DNA of 64,000 nucleotides from Bog-950 sp046329515 (lineage in GTDB: Bacteria > Bacteroidota > Bacteroidia > Chitinophagales > LD1): NCBI GenBank assembly GCA_046329515.1, contig JAXLUM010000001.1, positions 372,001 to 436,000 on the forward strand, given 5' to 3'. Positions 16,438-25,637 of the stretch are shown one piece after another; position 1 is the stretch's first letter, and every line of letters starts with the position of its first letter. The notes under the pieces were generated by a model. That model searched no databases and was not told the origin of the DNA. It saw only the letters and a list, made by a program, of their open reading frames with translations. The translations under genes were made by a program, and so were the position numbers.

Positions 16438-18474
16438 TTATTTACCAAACTTCTCTTTCATCAGTTTGGTCATGGCAAGCATTTCATCGCGCAGGCGGGC
16501 AGCCTCTAAAAAGTCAGTTGCCTTTGATGCCTCATACATTTTCTTCTTGGTATCCTCAATAGAACGTTTAAGCTGCTCCTCGTTCATGTATTGCAACACC
16601 GGCTCGGCTACTAAACTAAGTTCCTCTTCCATTTCTATATAGGCATCAGGCGAAGCTTTGCGAATGTCCAATACAGATGTTTGCTGCAGAATCTCTTCCC
16701 TGCTCTTGAATACAGTTTGCGGTGTAATGCCATGCTCTTCATTATACTTCATCTGCTTTTCTCTACGGCGGTCAGTTTCGTCTATAGTTTGTTGCATGCT
16801 GTCTGTAATTTTATCGGCATACATTATAACCTTACCATTGTTGTTACGCGCAGCACGGCCACTCACCTGTATAAGGCTACGGCGGTTACGTAAAAAGCCT
16901 TCTTTATCTGCATCCAGTATAGCTACAAGCGATACTTCCGGTAAGTCCAACCCTTCCCTAAGCAGGTTTACACCTATAAGCACATCAAATTTGCCCAGTC
17001 GTAAATCGCGTATAATTTCAATTCGGTCCAGTGTTTCAACCTCGGAGTGAATGTACCTGCAGCGGACACCAAGTCGGCCTAAGTATTTATTTAACTCTTC
17101 GGCCATACGCTTGGTTAAAGTGGTAACCAATACGCGCTCCTCTTTCTTAACCCGCTCATCAATTTCCTCCATCAGGTCGTCCATCTGGTTTTGGCTTGGG
17201 CGCACTTCAATTGGAGGATCCAATAAACCTGTAGGCCTTACCACCTGTTCTACAAACAAGCCTTCGGTCTTTTCCAGTTCATAGTCTCCCGGGGTAGCGC
17301 TTACATAAATTACCTGGTTCATTTTAGCTTCAAACTCATGAAAGTTTAAAGGGCGGTTATCCAGTGCACTTGGTAAACGGAACCCATATTCTACAAGGTT
17401 CATTTTACGGGCTCTATCACCACCGTACATGCCGCGCACCTGGTTTACTGTAACGTGGCTTTCATCAATCACCAATAAAAAATCATCCGGAAAATAATCT
17501 AACAGGCAATATGGGCGCGTGCCTTTGGCTCTTCTATCCAGAAAACGCGAATAGTTTTCTATACCTGAACAGTAGCCCAACTCGCGCATCATCTCCATAT
17601 CAAACTCCACGCGTTCTTTTAAACGGGCGGCTTCCAGGTTTTTACCTATGCTCCTGAAATAGTCTAACTGTTCATGTAGTTCAAGGCGTATTTCATCAAG
17701 CACCTGCGATAAAACATCCTTAGAGGTAACATATAAGTTAGCAGGGAAAATGGCCACATTATTCATTCGAGCGCCGAGGGTTCTTCCTGTGGAAGGCTCA
17801 AAGCTTTCTATCTCTTCTATCTCATCTCCAAAGAAGGTAACGCGATAGGCATAGTCCACATAGGGCAACGCAATTTCTACTACGTCGCCTTTAACCCTGA
17901 AGGTGCCCCTATGAAGGTCCGCATCGCTACGGGAATAAAGACTATCAACCAGTTTATGCAAAAAATGATTGCGGGAAATTACCTGCCCTGCGGCAATGCG
18001 TATAATACCGTTCTCGTAATCCAGCGGGTTGCCCATACCATAAATGCAACTTACGCTGGCCACTACAATAATATCGCGCCTGCCGGATAAAAGCGAGGCA
18101 GTGGTGCTTAAACGAAGCTTGTCAATTTCTTCGTTTATGGATAAATCTTTTTCAATATACGTATCAGAAGAAACTATGTAGGCTTCAGGTTGGTAGTAGT
18201 CATAGTAAGAAACAAAATACTCTACGGAATTATTGGGGAAAAACTGTTTGAATTCTCCATATAGCTGGCTTACCAGCGTTTTGTTGTGCGTTAATATGAG
18301 CGTAGGCCTTTGAACACGTTGTATGGTGTTAGCCACGGTAAAGGTTTTACCCGAACCGGTAACACCCAGCAACACCTGGTGCCTTTCTCCTTTTTGCACA
18401 CCTTCAACCAACTGCTTAATAGCCTCGGGTTGATCGCCGCTTGGTTGAAATCTGGTAGTTAATTCGAACTGCAT
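16438..18474 (-). CDS. uvrB: Excinuclease ABC subunit B
   Basis: UvrB is the damage-verifying helicase-like subunit of nucleotide excision repair. The protein has 678 residues, which is normal. Walker A GVTGSGKT lies at 37-44, and the beta-hairpin that probes DNA is marked by YYDYYQPEAYI at about 90-100. The helicase motifs include DESHVTVNQVRGMY, YVSATPG and QVSGRAARNNNGKVIMYAD. The C-terminal UVR motif (FLEAARLRDEMLAM) binds UvrC. It lies between a YjbR-like gene upstream and a DinB-like gene downstream, all on the minus strand. Confidence 0.97.
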   Translation of the reverse strand: MQFELTTRFQPSGDQPEAIKQLVEGVQKGERHQVLLGVTGSGKTFTVANTIQRVQRPTLILTHNKTLVSQLYGEFKQFFPNNSVEYFVSYYDYYQPEAYIVSSDTYIEKDLSINEEIDKLRLSTTASLLSGRRDIIVVASVSCIYGMGNPLDYENGIIRIAAGQVISRNHFLHKLVDSLYSRSDADLHRGTFRVKGDVVEIALPYVDYAYRVTFFGDEIEEIESFEPSTGRTLGARMNNVAIFPANLYVTSKDVLSQVLDEIRLELHEQLDYFRSIGKNLEAARLKERVEFDMEMMRELGYCSGIENYSRFLDRRAKGTRPYCLLDYFPDDFLLVIDESHVTVNQVRGMYGGDRARKMNLVEYGFRLPSALDNRPLNFHEFEAKMNQVIYVSATPGDYELEKTEGLFVEQVVRPTGLLDPPIEVRPSQNQMDDLMEEIDERVKKEERVLVTTLTKRMAEELNKYLGRLGVRCRYIHSEVETLDRIEIIRDLRLGKFDVLIGVNLLREGLDLPEVSLVAILDADKEGFLRNRRSLIQVSGRAARNNNGKVIMYADKITDSMQQTIDETDRRREKQMKYNEEHGITPQTVFKSREEILQQTSVLDIRKASPDAYIEMEEELSLVAEPVLQYMNEEQLKRSIEDTKKKMYEASKATDFLEAARLRDEMLAMTKLMKEKFGK

Positions 18475-18551
18475 TTAAGATGCTTGTTTAAGTAAGTGAA
18501 CTGCAGCCCAATCATGGAAAAGCAGCCTGCAAAGATACGCCAAAGCATCGC

Positions 18552-18929
18552 TTATTTCTTTTTTGCTTTAGCTTTTTTAGCGGAACTGCTACCAATACCC
18601 TGCCGCACCTTGGCAGGCAGTTTACTTTTAATCAATTCATAGGATTGGGAGATGTAATGCTCCCATTCTTTGCGCTTAAAACGGCTTCGGGGCTTTATAT
18701 ATATCCACTTGTGCCGGGCTAAGTAAGGTGCCGGTATTATGCCCTCAGAACTTGATAATTCCTCAAATTCCTCATCTCTTACTTTTAAAGAAACACCCGA
18801 ATCAGCCGAAAAGCCGGTTACGCAGAACATTTTACCACCAATTAGAAAACAAAGGTCGTGGCCCCATTTAACATCTTCCTGAACATCAGGCAGATTGAGG
18901 CAAAAAGTGCGTATTTCTTCAATATCCAT
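18552..18929 (-). CDS. MmcQ/YjbR family protein
   Basis: A 125-residue protein of the MmcQ/YjbR family, a CyaY-like fold with a positively charged face proposed to bind DNA. Typical pieces are the N-terminal LNLPDVQEDVKWGHDLCFLIGGKMFC and the central PAPYLARHKWIYI block. The C-terminal tail is Lys/Ala-rich. It is 77 nt upstream of uvrB in the same direction, giving a possible yjbR-uvrB-dinB-like transcription unit. The function of this family is not established. Confidence 0.85.
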   Translation of the reverse strand: MDIEEIRTFCLNLPDVQEDVKWGHDLCFLIGGKMFCVTGFSADSGVSLKVRDEEFEELSSSEGIIPAPYLARHKWIYIKPRSRFKRKEWEHYISQSYELIKSKLPAKVRQGIGSSSAKKAKAKKK

Positions 18930-19024
18930 AATTGCTAAAATAAGATAAAGCGGGCAGCCCTTTTTAAGCCCTAAACCCTCATTTTCAGCCGTTTTTTTAT
19001 TTTAGCCCCCCTAAAAATCCTAAA

Positions 19025-19591
19025 ATGGAATTATCAGAGATAGTAGCGATTACCGGAATGCCTGGCCTATATAAAGTAAGTGCCCGCAGAAACGATGGTT
19101 TAATTGTAAGCAGCCTGCTTGACGATAAAACACAGTTTGTTAGCGGACGTAACCACATGTTTACTTCGTTAGATAACGTAACCATGTATACCACTGATGA
19201 GCCTGCATCATTAAAGGATGTGCTGGCTTCTATTAAAAAGAACGGCGCGGTGCCTGATGGTAAGGACGATGCCAAAACAAAGGCATGGTTAGAAAAAGTA
19301 CTACCCAACTACGATAAAGAAAAGGTTTACGTAAGCGATATGAAGAAACTACTGAAGTGGTACGGCATATTAGAAAGCCGTAACCTGGTAGATGAATTGA
19401 TTGCTGAAAAACCGGCAACAGAAGAAAAAGCTGAAGGCAAGGAAGAGGCAACTGAAAAAGTGAAGGCTGCTAAGGACGAAAAGCCGAAAAAAGAAGCCAA
19501 GCCTAAGGTTAAAAAAGAGGTAAGCAGTAAAGGTACCACCAAGCCTGCGCCGGCTGCCAAAAAGGTAACTACCCCCCGCAAGGCTCAGTAA
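19025..19591 (+). CDS. DUF5606 family protein with Lys/Ala/Pro-rich tail
   Basis: The first 120 residues (MELSEIVAITGMPGLYKVSARRNDG, later FTSLDNVTMYTTDEPASLKDVL and DMKKLLKWYGIL) match DUF5606 as I remember it, a small domain confined to Bacteroidota. The remaining 65 residues are a low-complexity, highly charged tail (Glu/Lys then Lys/Pro/Ala). The protein is cytoplasmic, with no signal peptide. It is divergent from the yjbR-like gene and 55 nt upstream of the M3 peptidase gene. The function is unknown. Confidence 0.8.
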   Translation: MELSEIVAITGMPGLYKVSARRNDGLIVSSLLDDKTQFVSGRNHMFTSLDNVTMYTTDEPASLKDVLASIKKNGAVPDGKDDAKTKAWLEKVLPNYDKEKVYVSDMKKLLKWYGILESRNLVDELIAEKPATEEKAEGKEEATEKVKAAKDEKPKKEAKPKVKKEVSSKGTTKPAPAAKKVTTPRKAQ

Positions 19592-19646
19592 CAAGCCTGT
19601 TACCACAGAATGAAAACAACTACAACGAACGAATAAATACATAATA

Positions 19647-21374
19647 ATGAAGACAAGCGAAACGAACATGCCCACCAAAAAAACGAGGAGCTTCGTAGGG
19701 AACGATTTTAACCCGAATGAATGGGCATCGCTGGAACCATATTTTACTGAGTTGCTGCAACGCGAAGTAAACTCAGTAGACGACTTGAACCGTTGGTTGA
19801 AAGACTGGAGCGAACTGGATACGGCAATGACAGAAAACAGTCGTTGGATTTATGTGAAAACCACGGTTGATACCAATGATGAAAAGGCTAAGGCTGACTT
19901 GGCTAATCAGTATCAAAACATTTTCCCGCGGTATTCGCCAATAGAAAATCAGCTTAAGAAAAAGTTGGTGTCATCTCCATTTGTAGATCAACTAGACCAA
20001 AGCGTATTCTTTCCAACCTTGCGCCGCCTTAAAATGGAAATTGAGCTGTTTAGAGAAGAGAATATCCCTTTACAGAGCGAGTTACAACTTAAGCAAAGCA
20101 CTTATGATGCTATTGCAGGGGCTGAGAGTATTAATTACAATGGTTCTGAACTTACCTTCCAGCAGGCATCTATTTACTTAAAGAGCACTGACCACGCTCA
20201 GCGCGAGGATGTATATCGCAAAATAAGCGAACGCCGCTTGCAGGACGCTGACACTTTTGACAAACTGTTATCAGAGTTAATTCAGTTACGCCACAAAATT
20301 GCGCTTAACGCCGGTTACAAAAATTATGTTGAATACCGCTTTAATGAATTGGGCCGCTTTGATTACAATAGCCAGGATTGCCTGAACTTCCATAAGGCTG
20401 TTGAGGAACTTATAGTGCCTATTAAAAACCAAATGGCTGAAGAACGCCGCAAGCTATTGGGTCTTGAAAGCCTTAAACCGTGGGATATGGATGTGGACAC
20501 CAGTGGTAAGGCCCCCTTACAGCCGGTAAAAAACACAGAAGAGCTTATAGATAAAACCATTTCATGTTTTAACCGTTTGGACCCCTACTTCGGCCAGCGA
20601 ATTGAAATAATGAAGAAGATGAACTACCTGGACCTTGAATCGCGTATGCACAAAGGCCCCGGAGGCTACAACATGACCATGCCTGAAATAGGGGTGCCTT
20701 TCATCTTCATGAATTCTGCCAATGACGAGCATGACTTAATTACCATGGTACACGAAGGCGGCCATGCTATACATACCTTCCTGGCGCATGAACTGGAACT
20801 TATGGCTTTTAAGGAAACTACCAGCGAAGTGGCTGAAGTGGCTTCCATGGGTATGGAATTGATGAGCATGGAACATTGGGATTTGTTCTATTCTAACCCT
20901 GATGATTTACGTCGCGCTAAGGTTAACCATCTGCGCTATACACTGGCAGTATTAACCAAAACCTGTTTAGGCGATAGTTTCCAACACTGGTTGTATTTAA
21001 ACCCAAATCACACTATAGAAGAGCGTAGGGCGAAGTGGGCTGAGCTTAGCAGCCGTTTTGGCGGTGCAGGTATTAACTGGAACGGCCTTGAAAAGGATCA
21101 GCAAACCGGTTACCACCGCATCTTACACTTTTTCGTAGTTCCGTTCTACTACATCGAATATGCTTTTGCTCAATTAGGGGCCATTGCATTATGGAGAAGT
21201 TTTAAGAAGGACCCTAAAAAGGCGGTTAACGATTACAAGAATGCGTTAAGCCTGGGCTATACCAAGCCTATTCCCGTATTTTATGAAACTGCAGGGGCAA
21301 AGTTTGACTTTAGCAAGGATTACGTTGCCTCCCTTGTTGACTTCGTAAACGCCGAGTTAAAGAAGCTGGCTTAA
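19647..21374 (+). CDS. M3 family oligoendopeptidase (PepF-like)
   Basis: A zinc metallopeptidase of 575 residues that degrades short peptides in the cytoplasm. The zinc motif His-Glu-Gly-Gly-His is at about 369-373, in MVHEGGHAIHTFLAHE, and the downstream Glu ligand is in FKETTSEVAEVASMGMELM. Length and helical content fit the M3B oligoendopeptidase group. ATG at 19647 is used; ATG at 19668 is an alternative. It follows the DUF5606 gene closely and is probably co-transcribed. Confidence 0.92.
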   Translation: MKTSETNMPTKKTRSFVGNDFNPNEWASLEPYFTELLQREVNSVDDLNRWLKDWSELDTAMTENSRWIYVKTTVDTNDEKAKADLANQYQNIFPRYSPIENQLKKKLVSSPFVDQLDQSVFFPTLRRLKMEIELFREENIPLQSELQLKQSTYDAIAGAESINYNGSELTFQQASIYLKSTDHAQREDVYRKISERRLQDADTFDKLLSELIQLRHKIALNAGYKNYVEYRFNELGRFDYNSQDCLNFHKAVEELIVPIKNQMAEERRKLLGLESLKPWDMDVDTSGKAPLQPVKNTEELIDKTISCFNRLDPYFGQRIEIMKKMNYLDLESRMHKGPGGYNMTMPEIGVPFIFMNSANDEHDLITMVHEGGHAIHTFLAHELELMAFKETTSEVAEVASMGMELMSMEHWDLFYSNPDDLRRAKVNHLRYTLAVLTKTCLGDSFQHWLYLNPNHTIEERRAKWAELSSRFGGAGINWNGLEKDQQTGYHRILHFFVVPFYYIEYAFAQLGAIALWRSFKKDPKKAVNDYKNALSLGYTKPIPVFYETAGAKFDFSKDYVASLVDFVNAELKKLA

Positions 21375-21522
21375 AGCACCGTTTTAAATTTTCTACATAT
21401 CACTTGCAATAATTGAAAAGTGAGTATCGTTTAATTGTATCGCCGAAGGGTAATCGTTTACATTCGTTAGTGTAGAAGGAAACCGCAAGGCGAAAACCAA
21501 TGCGCCCCCCTTTGCCCAAACC

Positions 21523-22842
21523 ATGCAGGAAAATCATTTAAAATACTCAGTTCTTGGCACTGCTATGCTTTTAGCTGTGCTGCTGGCCCTATACGTCATT
21601 CCTGAATTTGATTTGGGGGAGTTTCACTTTAAGCGCATTAATCTATTGGCAGACGTAATGAAGTCCGACAACAGCAATTTGGCAAAAATGGATTCAAGCC
21701 AAATGGTTAAACCTGTGTTTGCCGATACCTGTAAAACCGGTGTTACCTGTGTTGAAGACTACAGCAAGGATACCAGCGGCCTTAAAAACTTCTTAGCTGC
21801 TCTTGATTCTGTAAAAAACAGGCCGGTGCGTATTGCCTGGTTTGCTGATTCGTATGTTGAAGGGGATATTATGTTAGACCCCTTGCGCGATACCCTTCAG
21901 GCTATTTATGGTGGTTCAGGTGTTGGTTTCGTTCCAATTACTTCGGAGGTAGCAGGTTTCAGGCAAACAGTAATACACACTTTTGATAATATAACCACAT
22001 ACTCTGTAGTAGGCGATAAGAGCCCACAGCATTCTATGGGTCCTGCAGGTTTTACCTATGTTCCTCAACCCGGTAATCGTGTTCATTATTCTGCCATAAA
22101 GCGGGCGCGATTGAACAGCTTTCCTGTTGCCCAATTATATTATGGCAACACCGAAGGCGCAAAACTTTTACTTAATGAAGCTACCACCGTTGATTTAGCG
22201 GCCGCTTCTGCCATTAGTAAACTGAAATTGGGCTCGGCCTTACAATCTGTAACGCTGCAGGTAGAGGGGAATACTGATTTATACGGTGTATCATTTGAAG
22301 ATGCTAAGGGTATATGCGTAGATAATTTCTCCGTTCGCGGAAACTCAGGCTTAGGGCTGGGGGCTGTTAGCGAACAGATGTATAAAAACTTTGATGCCAT
22401 TCACCCCTACGACCTTGTGGTAATAAGCTATGGCTTAAACGTAGCTAATGCCAAGTCGAAAAATTATGATTGGTACACCAAAGGAATGAGCCAGAACATT
22501 GGTATGATGAAGCGTGCCTTTCCTCACGCTTCCATTCTTGTAGTGGGCTGTAGTGACAGGGGGCAAAAGGTAGATGGTGTTCTGCAAACTATGCCGGGCA
22601 TAAAGGAGTTGATAGAGGCGCAGCGCAAAATGGCTGCAGATAACCAGGTATGCTTTTATAATTTGTTTGAAGCAATGGGCGGAGACAGCACTATGGTGCG
22701 TTGGGCTAATGCTAAACCTAAAATGGCGAATGGTGACTATACCCACCCTACCTACTACGGTGGCAAAAAAGTTGCAGAGATAATTACAGGTACTATTTTG
22801 TACGAAAAGGAGAAGTATGAAAGGCGGAAGAAAAGTTTATAA
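21523..22842 (+). CDS. Membrane-anchored SGNH-hydrolase-like protein (O-acylation cluster)
   Basis: A 439-residue protein with one N-terminal membrane helix (residues about 9-27) and an extracytoplasmic SGNH-type domain. Block I appears as WFADSYVEGD near residue 106, with Ala in place of the usual Gly of GDS. Block II Gly lies in RGNSGLGLG, block III is ISYGLNVA, and block V is DYTHPTYYG near 405 with the Asp-x-x-His pair. It is the first of three overlapping genes (26-nt overlap with the next) ending in an MBOAT. The likely role is to accept or transfer acyl groups to a surface polysaccharide or peptidoglycan, comparable to AlgX/PatB-type partners. The target is unknown. Confidence 0.75.
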   Translation: MQENHLKYSVLGTAMLLAVLLALYVIPEFDLGEFHFKRINLLADVMKSDNSNLAKMDSSQMVKPVFADTCKTGVTCVEDYSKDTSGLKNFLAALDSVKNRPVRIAWFADSYVEGDIMLDPLRDTLQAIYGGSGVGFVPITSEVAGFRQTVIHTFDNITTYSVVGDKSPQHSMGPAGFTYVPQPGNRVHYSAIKRARLNSFPVAQLYYGNTEGAKLLLNEATTVDLAAASAISKLKLGSALQSVTLQVEGNTDLYGVSFEDAKGICVDNFSVRGNSGLGLGAVSEQMYKNFDAIHPYDLVVISYGLNVANAKSKNYDWYTKGMSQNIGMMKRAFPHASILVVGCSDRGQKVDGVLQTMPGIKELIEAQRKMAADNQVCFYNLFEAMGGDSTMVRWANAKPKMANGDYTHPTYYGGKKVAEIITGTILYEKEKYERRKKSL

Positions 22843-24112
22843 CCTTACTTATATACACCACCGCAGTTTTGGTTGGGCCTATGCATTACTGTGCGTGGTA
22901 TTGTTGCTTGCTGCCTTTCAATCAAGTGCTCAAAATGGTATTGTAAATTTCAGTGCAAAAAAGTATGCCTTCATACATCCCGAAAGAAATGAGATTGTAA
23001 ATGACAAAGGGCTTGAATCTTTTTTTGAAAGATTGTACCGCCAAAAAACACAAAATAATACCAGAGTAAGCGTGCTGCATATTGGTGATTCGCACATACA
23101 GGCCGATTATCTAAGTGCCCAGGTGCGAACTAACTTCCAAAAGGATTTTGGCAATGGTGGCCGGGGTATTGTGGTGCCGTTGCGGGTTGCCGGTAGCAAT
23201 GAGCCTTTCAACTATAAAATTACCAGTAACTACGCCTGCAATTCAAAGCGCTGCATTTATGTAAACGACCCTATGCCTATAGGTATTGGTGGCGTAACGA
23301 TAAAAACCGATTCACCGGATATAAAATTCTTTTTGCGCGCGTTTGATTATGCCCCCTTGAATTATTCATTCAATAAGCTCACTCTTTTTTATCAGAAGGA
23401 CAGCACTTCCTTTGATTTTCGGGTAACGGACACCTTAGGCAATACCTTAGGGATACTTAGCAGCACTTCTAAAGAGAAGTATTCCAATATCTCATCTACT
23501 GCGCTACCTGCCAACACCAACGCTGTAATAATAAGTGCTGAAAGGTCTGATACTACTCAGCGGCAGGCAACCATTTTCGGTATAAACCTGGAGAATGATA
23601 GCAGCGGTGTAGTTTACCACACCGTGGGGGCCAACGGGGCAGAAGCTTTCCAATATGTGCGCGCTAAATACTTTGCTGAACAAACGCAGGTTTTAGAGCC
23701 TGATTTAATTATTATCTCTTTAGGAACTAACGAAGCACAGCGCCGTCCGTTAGATAAGGGCTTAATGACGCGCAGGCTTGACTCTTTGGTTAGTGCCTTG
23801 CATCGTTACAACCCTAACGCGGCTATAGTATTTACTACGCCACCTGATTCGTATTACCACCGCAAGTATTACAATAGTTCTGTTTCGCAAATGCATGAAG
23901 TAATTGTGAATTATGCTAAAGCGGAGAACCTGGCTGTGTGGGACCTGTTTTCTATTTCAGGAGGTTATAAAAGTTGCTATATGTGGAAGAAGTATCACAT
24001 GATGCAGCGCGATGGTTTGCATTTTACCCGGGGCGGTTATGAATTTCAGGGTAACCTTTTATACGAAGCACTAATTAAATCATACAATAAGTATGTTGCA
24101 TCCCGACCTTAG
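22817..24112 (+). CDS. Secreted SGNH/GDSL hydrolase-like protein (O-acylation cluster)
   Basis: A 431-residue protein with a signal sequence (hydrophobic residues about 17-35, then SSAQNG). The SGNH blocks are complete: HIGDSHIQADYLS near residue 90, GANGAEAF, ISLGTNEAQ, and DGLHFTRGGY near 398. It overlaps the gene before it by 26 nt and the MBOAT gene after it by 20 nt, so the three proteins should be made together. It is weakly related in sequence to the preceding SGNH-like protein, and probably the catalytic transferase or esterase of the set. Confidence 0.82.
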   Translation: MKGGRKVYNLTYIHHRSFGWAYALLCVVLLLAAFQSSAQNGIVNFSAKKYAFIHPERNEIVNDKGLESFFERLYRQKTQNNTRVSVLHIGDSHIQADYLSAQVRTNFQKDFGNGGRGIVVPLRVAGSNEPFNYKITSNYACNSKRCIYVNDPMPIGIGGVTIKTDSPDIKFFLRAFDYAPLNYSFNKLTLFYQKDSTSFDFRVTDTLGNTLGILSSTSKEKYSNISSTALPANTNAVIISAERSDTTQRQATIFGINLENDSSGVVYHTVGANGAEAFQYVRAKYFAEQTQVLEPDLIIISLGTNEAQRRPLDKGLMTRRLDSLVSALHRYNPNAAIVFTTPPDSYYHRKYYNSSVSQMHEVIVNYAKAENLAVWDLFSISGGYKSCYMWKKYHMMQRDGLHFTRGGYEFQGNLLYEALIKSYNKYVASRP

Positions 24113-25583
24113 TAAACTGCTTTCCCAGTTTGTTTACCATCCCAACGAGCCGATGATTTTCAGCTCGGGGCTTTTCCTGTTCATATTTCTGGGGTTCATT
24201 ACGGTTTATTACCTGGTGCATGAAGACTTTCGGTTAAAGCTTACCTATGTAACCCTGTTTTCACTGTTCTTCTATTATAAGTCCAGCGGTATTTATTTCT
24301 TACTGCTGATACTTTCTACTGTTGTTGATTACACGCTGGCAAACAAAATTTATTACGCAGAGAAGCAAAACCATAAACGTTGGTGGTTGGTACTAAGCCT
24401 GGTGTTAAACCTTGGCCTGCTTACTTACTTTAAATACACTAACTTTTTCTATTCAATCTATTGCGATATAGCCAACCATCATTTTGATCCGTTCAACATC
24501 TTTATACCGGTAGGTGTCTCCTTCTTTACTTTCCAATCGTTAAGCTATACCATAGATATCTATCGGAAAGAAATAAAGCCTATTGGCAATATTTTGGACT
24601 ATGCTTTTTTCGTGTCTTTCTTCCCCCAACTGGTAGCAGGCCCAATTGTACGCGCCAAAGATTTTATTCCGCAGATATATAAACCCACTTTCGTTTCCAA
24701 GCAGGACCTTGGGCGTGCGGTGTTTCTTATAGCTGCGGGTTTATTTAAAAAGGCGGTAATTTCTGATTACATCAGTGCCAATTTTGTGGATCGTATTTTT
24801 GAAAATCCCACATTGTACACCGGGCTTGAGAACCTGATGGGCGTTTATGGGTACGCCTTACAAATCTATTGTGATTTCAGCGGCTATAGTGATATGGCAA
24901 TAGGCATTGCCTTGCTGATGGGCTTTCATTTTAATATCAACTTCGATTCGCCTTATCAGTCAAGCAGCATAACAGAATTTTGGCGGCGTTGGCATATTTC
25001 GCTAAGCACATGGTTGCGCGATTACCTATATATTTCTCTCGGTGGTAACCGCAAAGGTAGGTGGCGCACCTATCTTAATCAGTTTCTAACCATGCTACTG
25101 GGTGGTATGTGGCATATGATTGGCGGGCTCTCTTATCTGGCCGGCTTCCGTTTTATTTTATGGGGGGCATTGCATGGGGTTGCGCTTGGTATTGATAAGT
25201 ACGTTAAGGAGTTTATAAAAATACCCGATACCAAACTGATGAAAGTGCTTGGGATAATCTTCACCTTCCACTTTGTTTGTTTCTGCTGGATATTCTTCCG
25301 CGCTGAGGACATGGTAAAGGCGGGTCAGGTTTTATCCCAAATCACCATGCACTTCACGCCTTCTGTATTCTTTGAGTTTATAAGTGGCTACCAGAAAGTG
25401 CTTTTTGTAATGACAGTAGGATTCATTCTTCATTTTTTACCGCGTAGCATGGAACTAAAAGCCCAGGAATGGGTTACTGAATTCCCTCTTGCCGGAAAAA
25501 TTGCAATTCTGGCTGCAGTAGTGGTTTTGGTTATACAGGTTAAGAGCTCCGAAATACAGCCTTTTATTTATTTCCAGTTTTAA
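24093..25583 (+). CDS. MBOAT family O-acyltransferase (AlgI-like)
   Basis: A 496-residue polytopic membrane protein of the MBOAT family (AlgI/PatA/DltB-like). It would move acyl groups across the inner membrane for O-acylation of an exported polymer. Family motifs visible are the PVGVSFFTFQSLSYTID segment, RRWHISLSTWLRDYLYISLGGNRKG near residue 298, and the conserved His in LLGGMWHM at about 338, followed by FILWGALHGVAL. About ten helices can be seen. It is the last gene of the three-gene cassette beginning at 21523. The acyl group is most often acetyl in this family. Confidence 0.93.
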   Translation: MLHPDLSKLLSQFVYHPNEPMIFSSGLFLFIFLGFITVYYLVHEDFRLKLTYVTLFSLFFYYKSSGIYFLLLILSTVVDYTLANKIYYAEKQNHKRWWLVLSLVLNLGLLTYFKYTNFFYSIYCDIANHHFDPFNIFIPVGVSFFTFQSLSYTIDIYRKEIKPIGNILDYAFFVSFFPQLVAGPIVRAKDFIPQIYKPTFVSKQDLGRAVFLIAAGLFKKAVISDYISANFVDRIFENPTLYTGLENLMGVYGYALQIYCDFSGYSDMAIGIALLMGFHFNINFDSPYQSSSITEFWRRWHISLSTWLRDYLYISLGGNRKGRWRTYLNQFLTMLLGGMWHMIGGLSYLAGFRFILWGALHGVALGIDKYVKEFIKIPDTKLMKVLGIIFTFHFVCFCWIFFRAEDMVKAGQVLSQITMHFTPSVFFEFISGYQKVLFVMTVGFILHFLPRSMELKAQEWVTEFPLAGKIAILAAVVVLVIQVKSSEIQPFIYFQF

Positions 25584-25637
25584 GTTTGGCGGTTTTATAG
25601 GCCGGTTTATTAGATTCACACTGCTAAATAACACACT

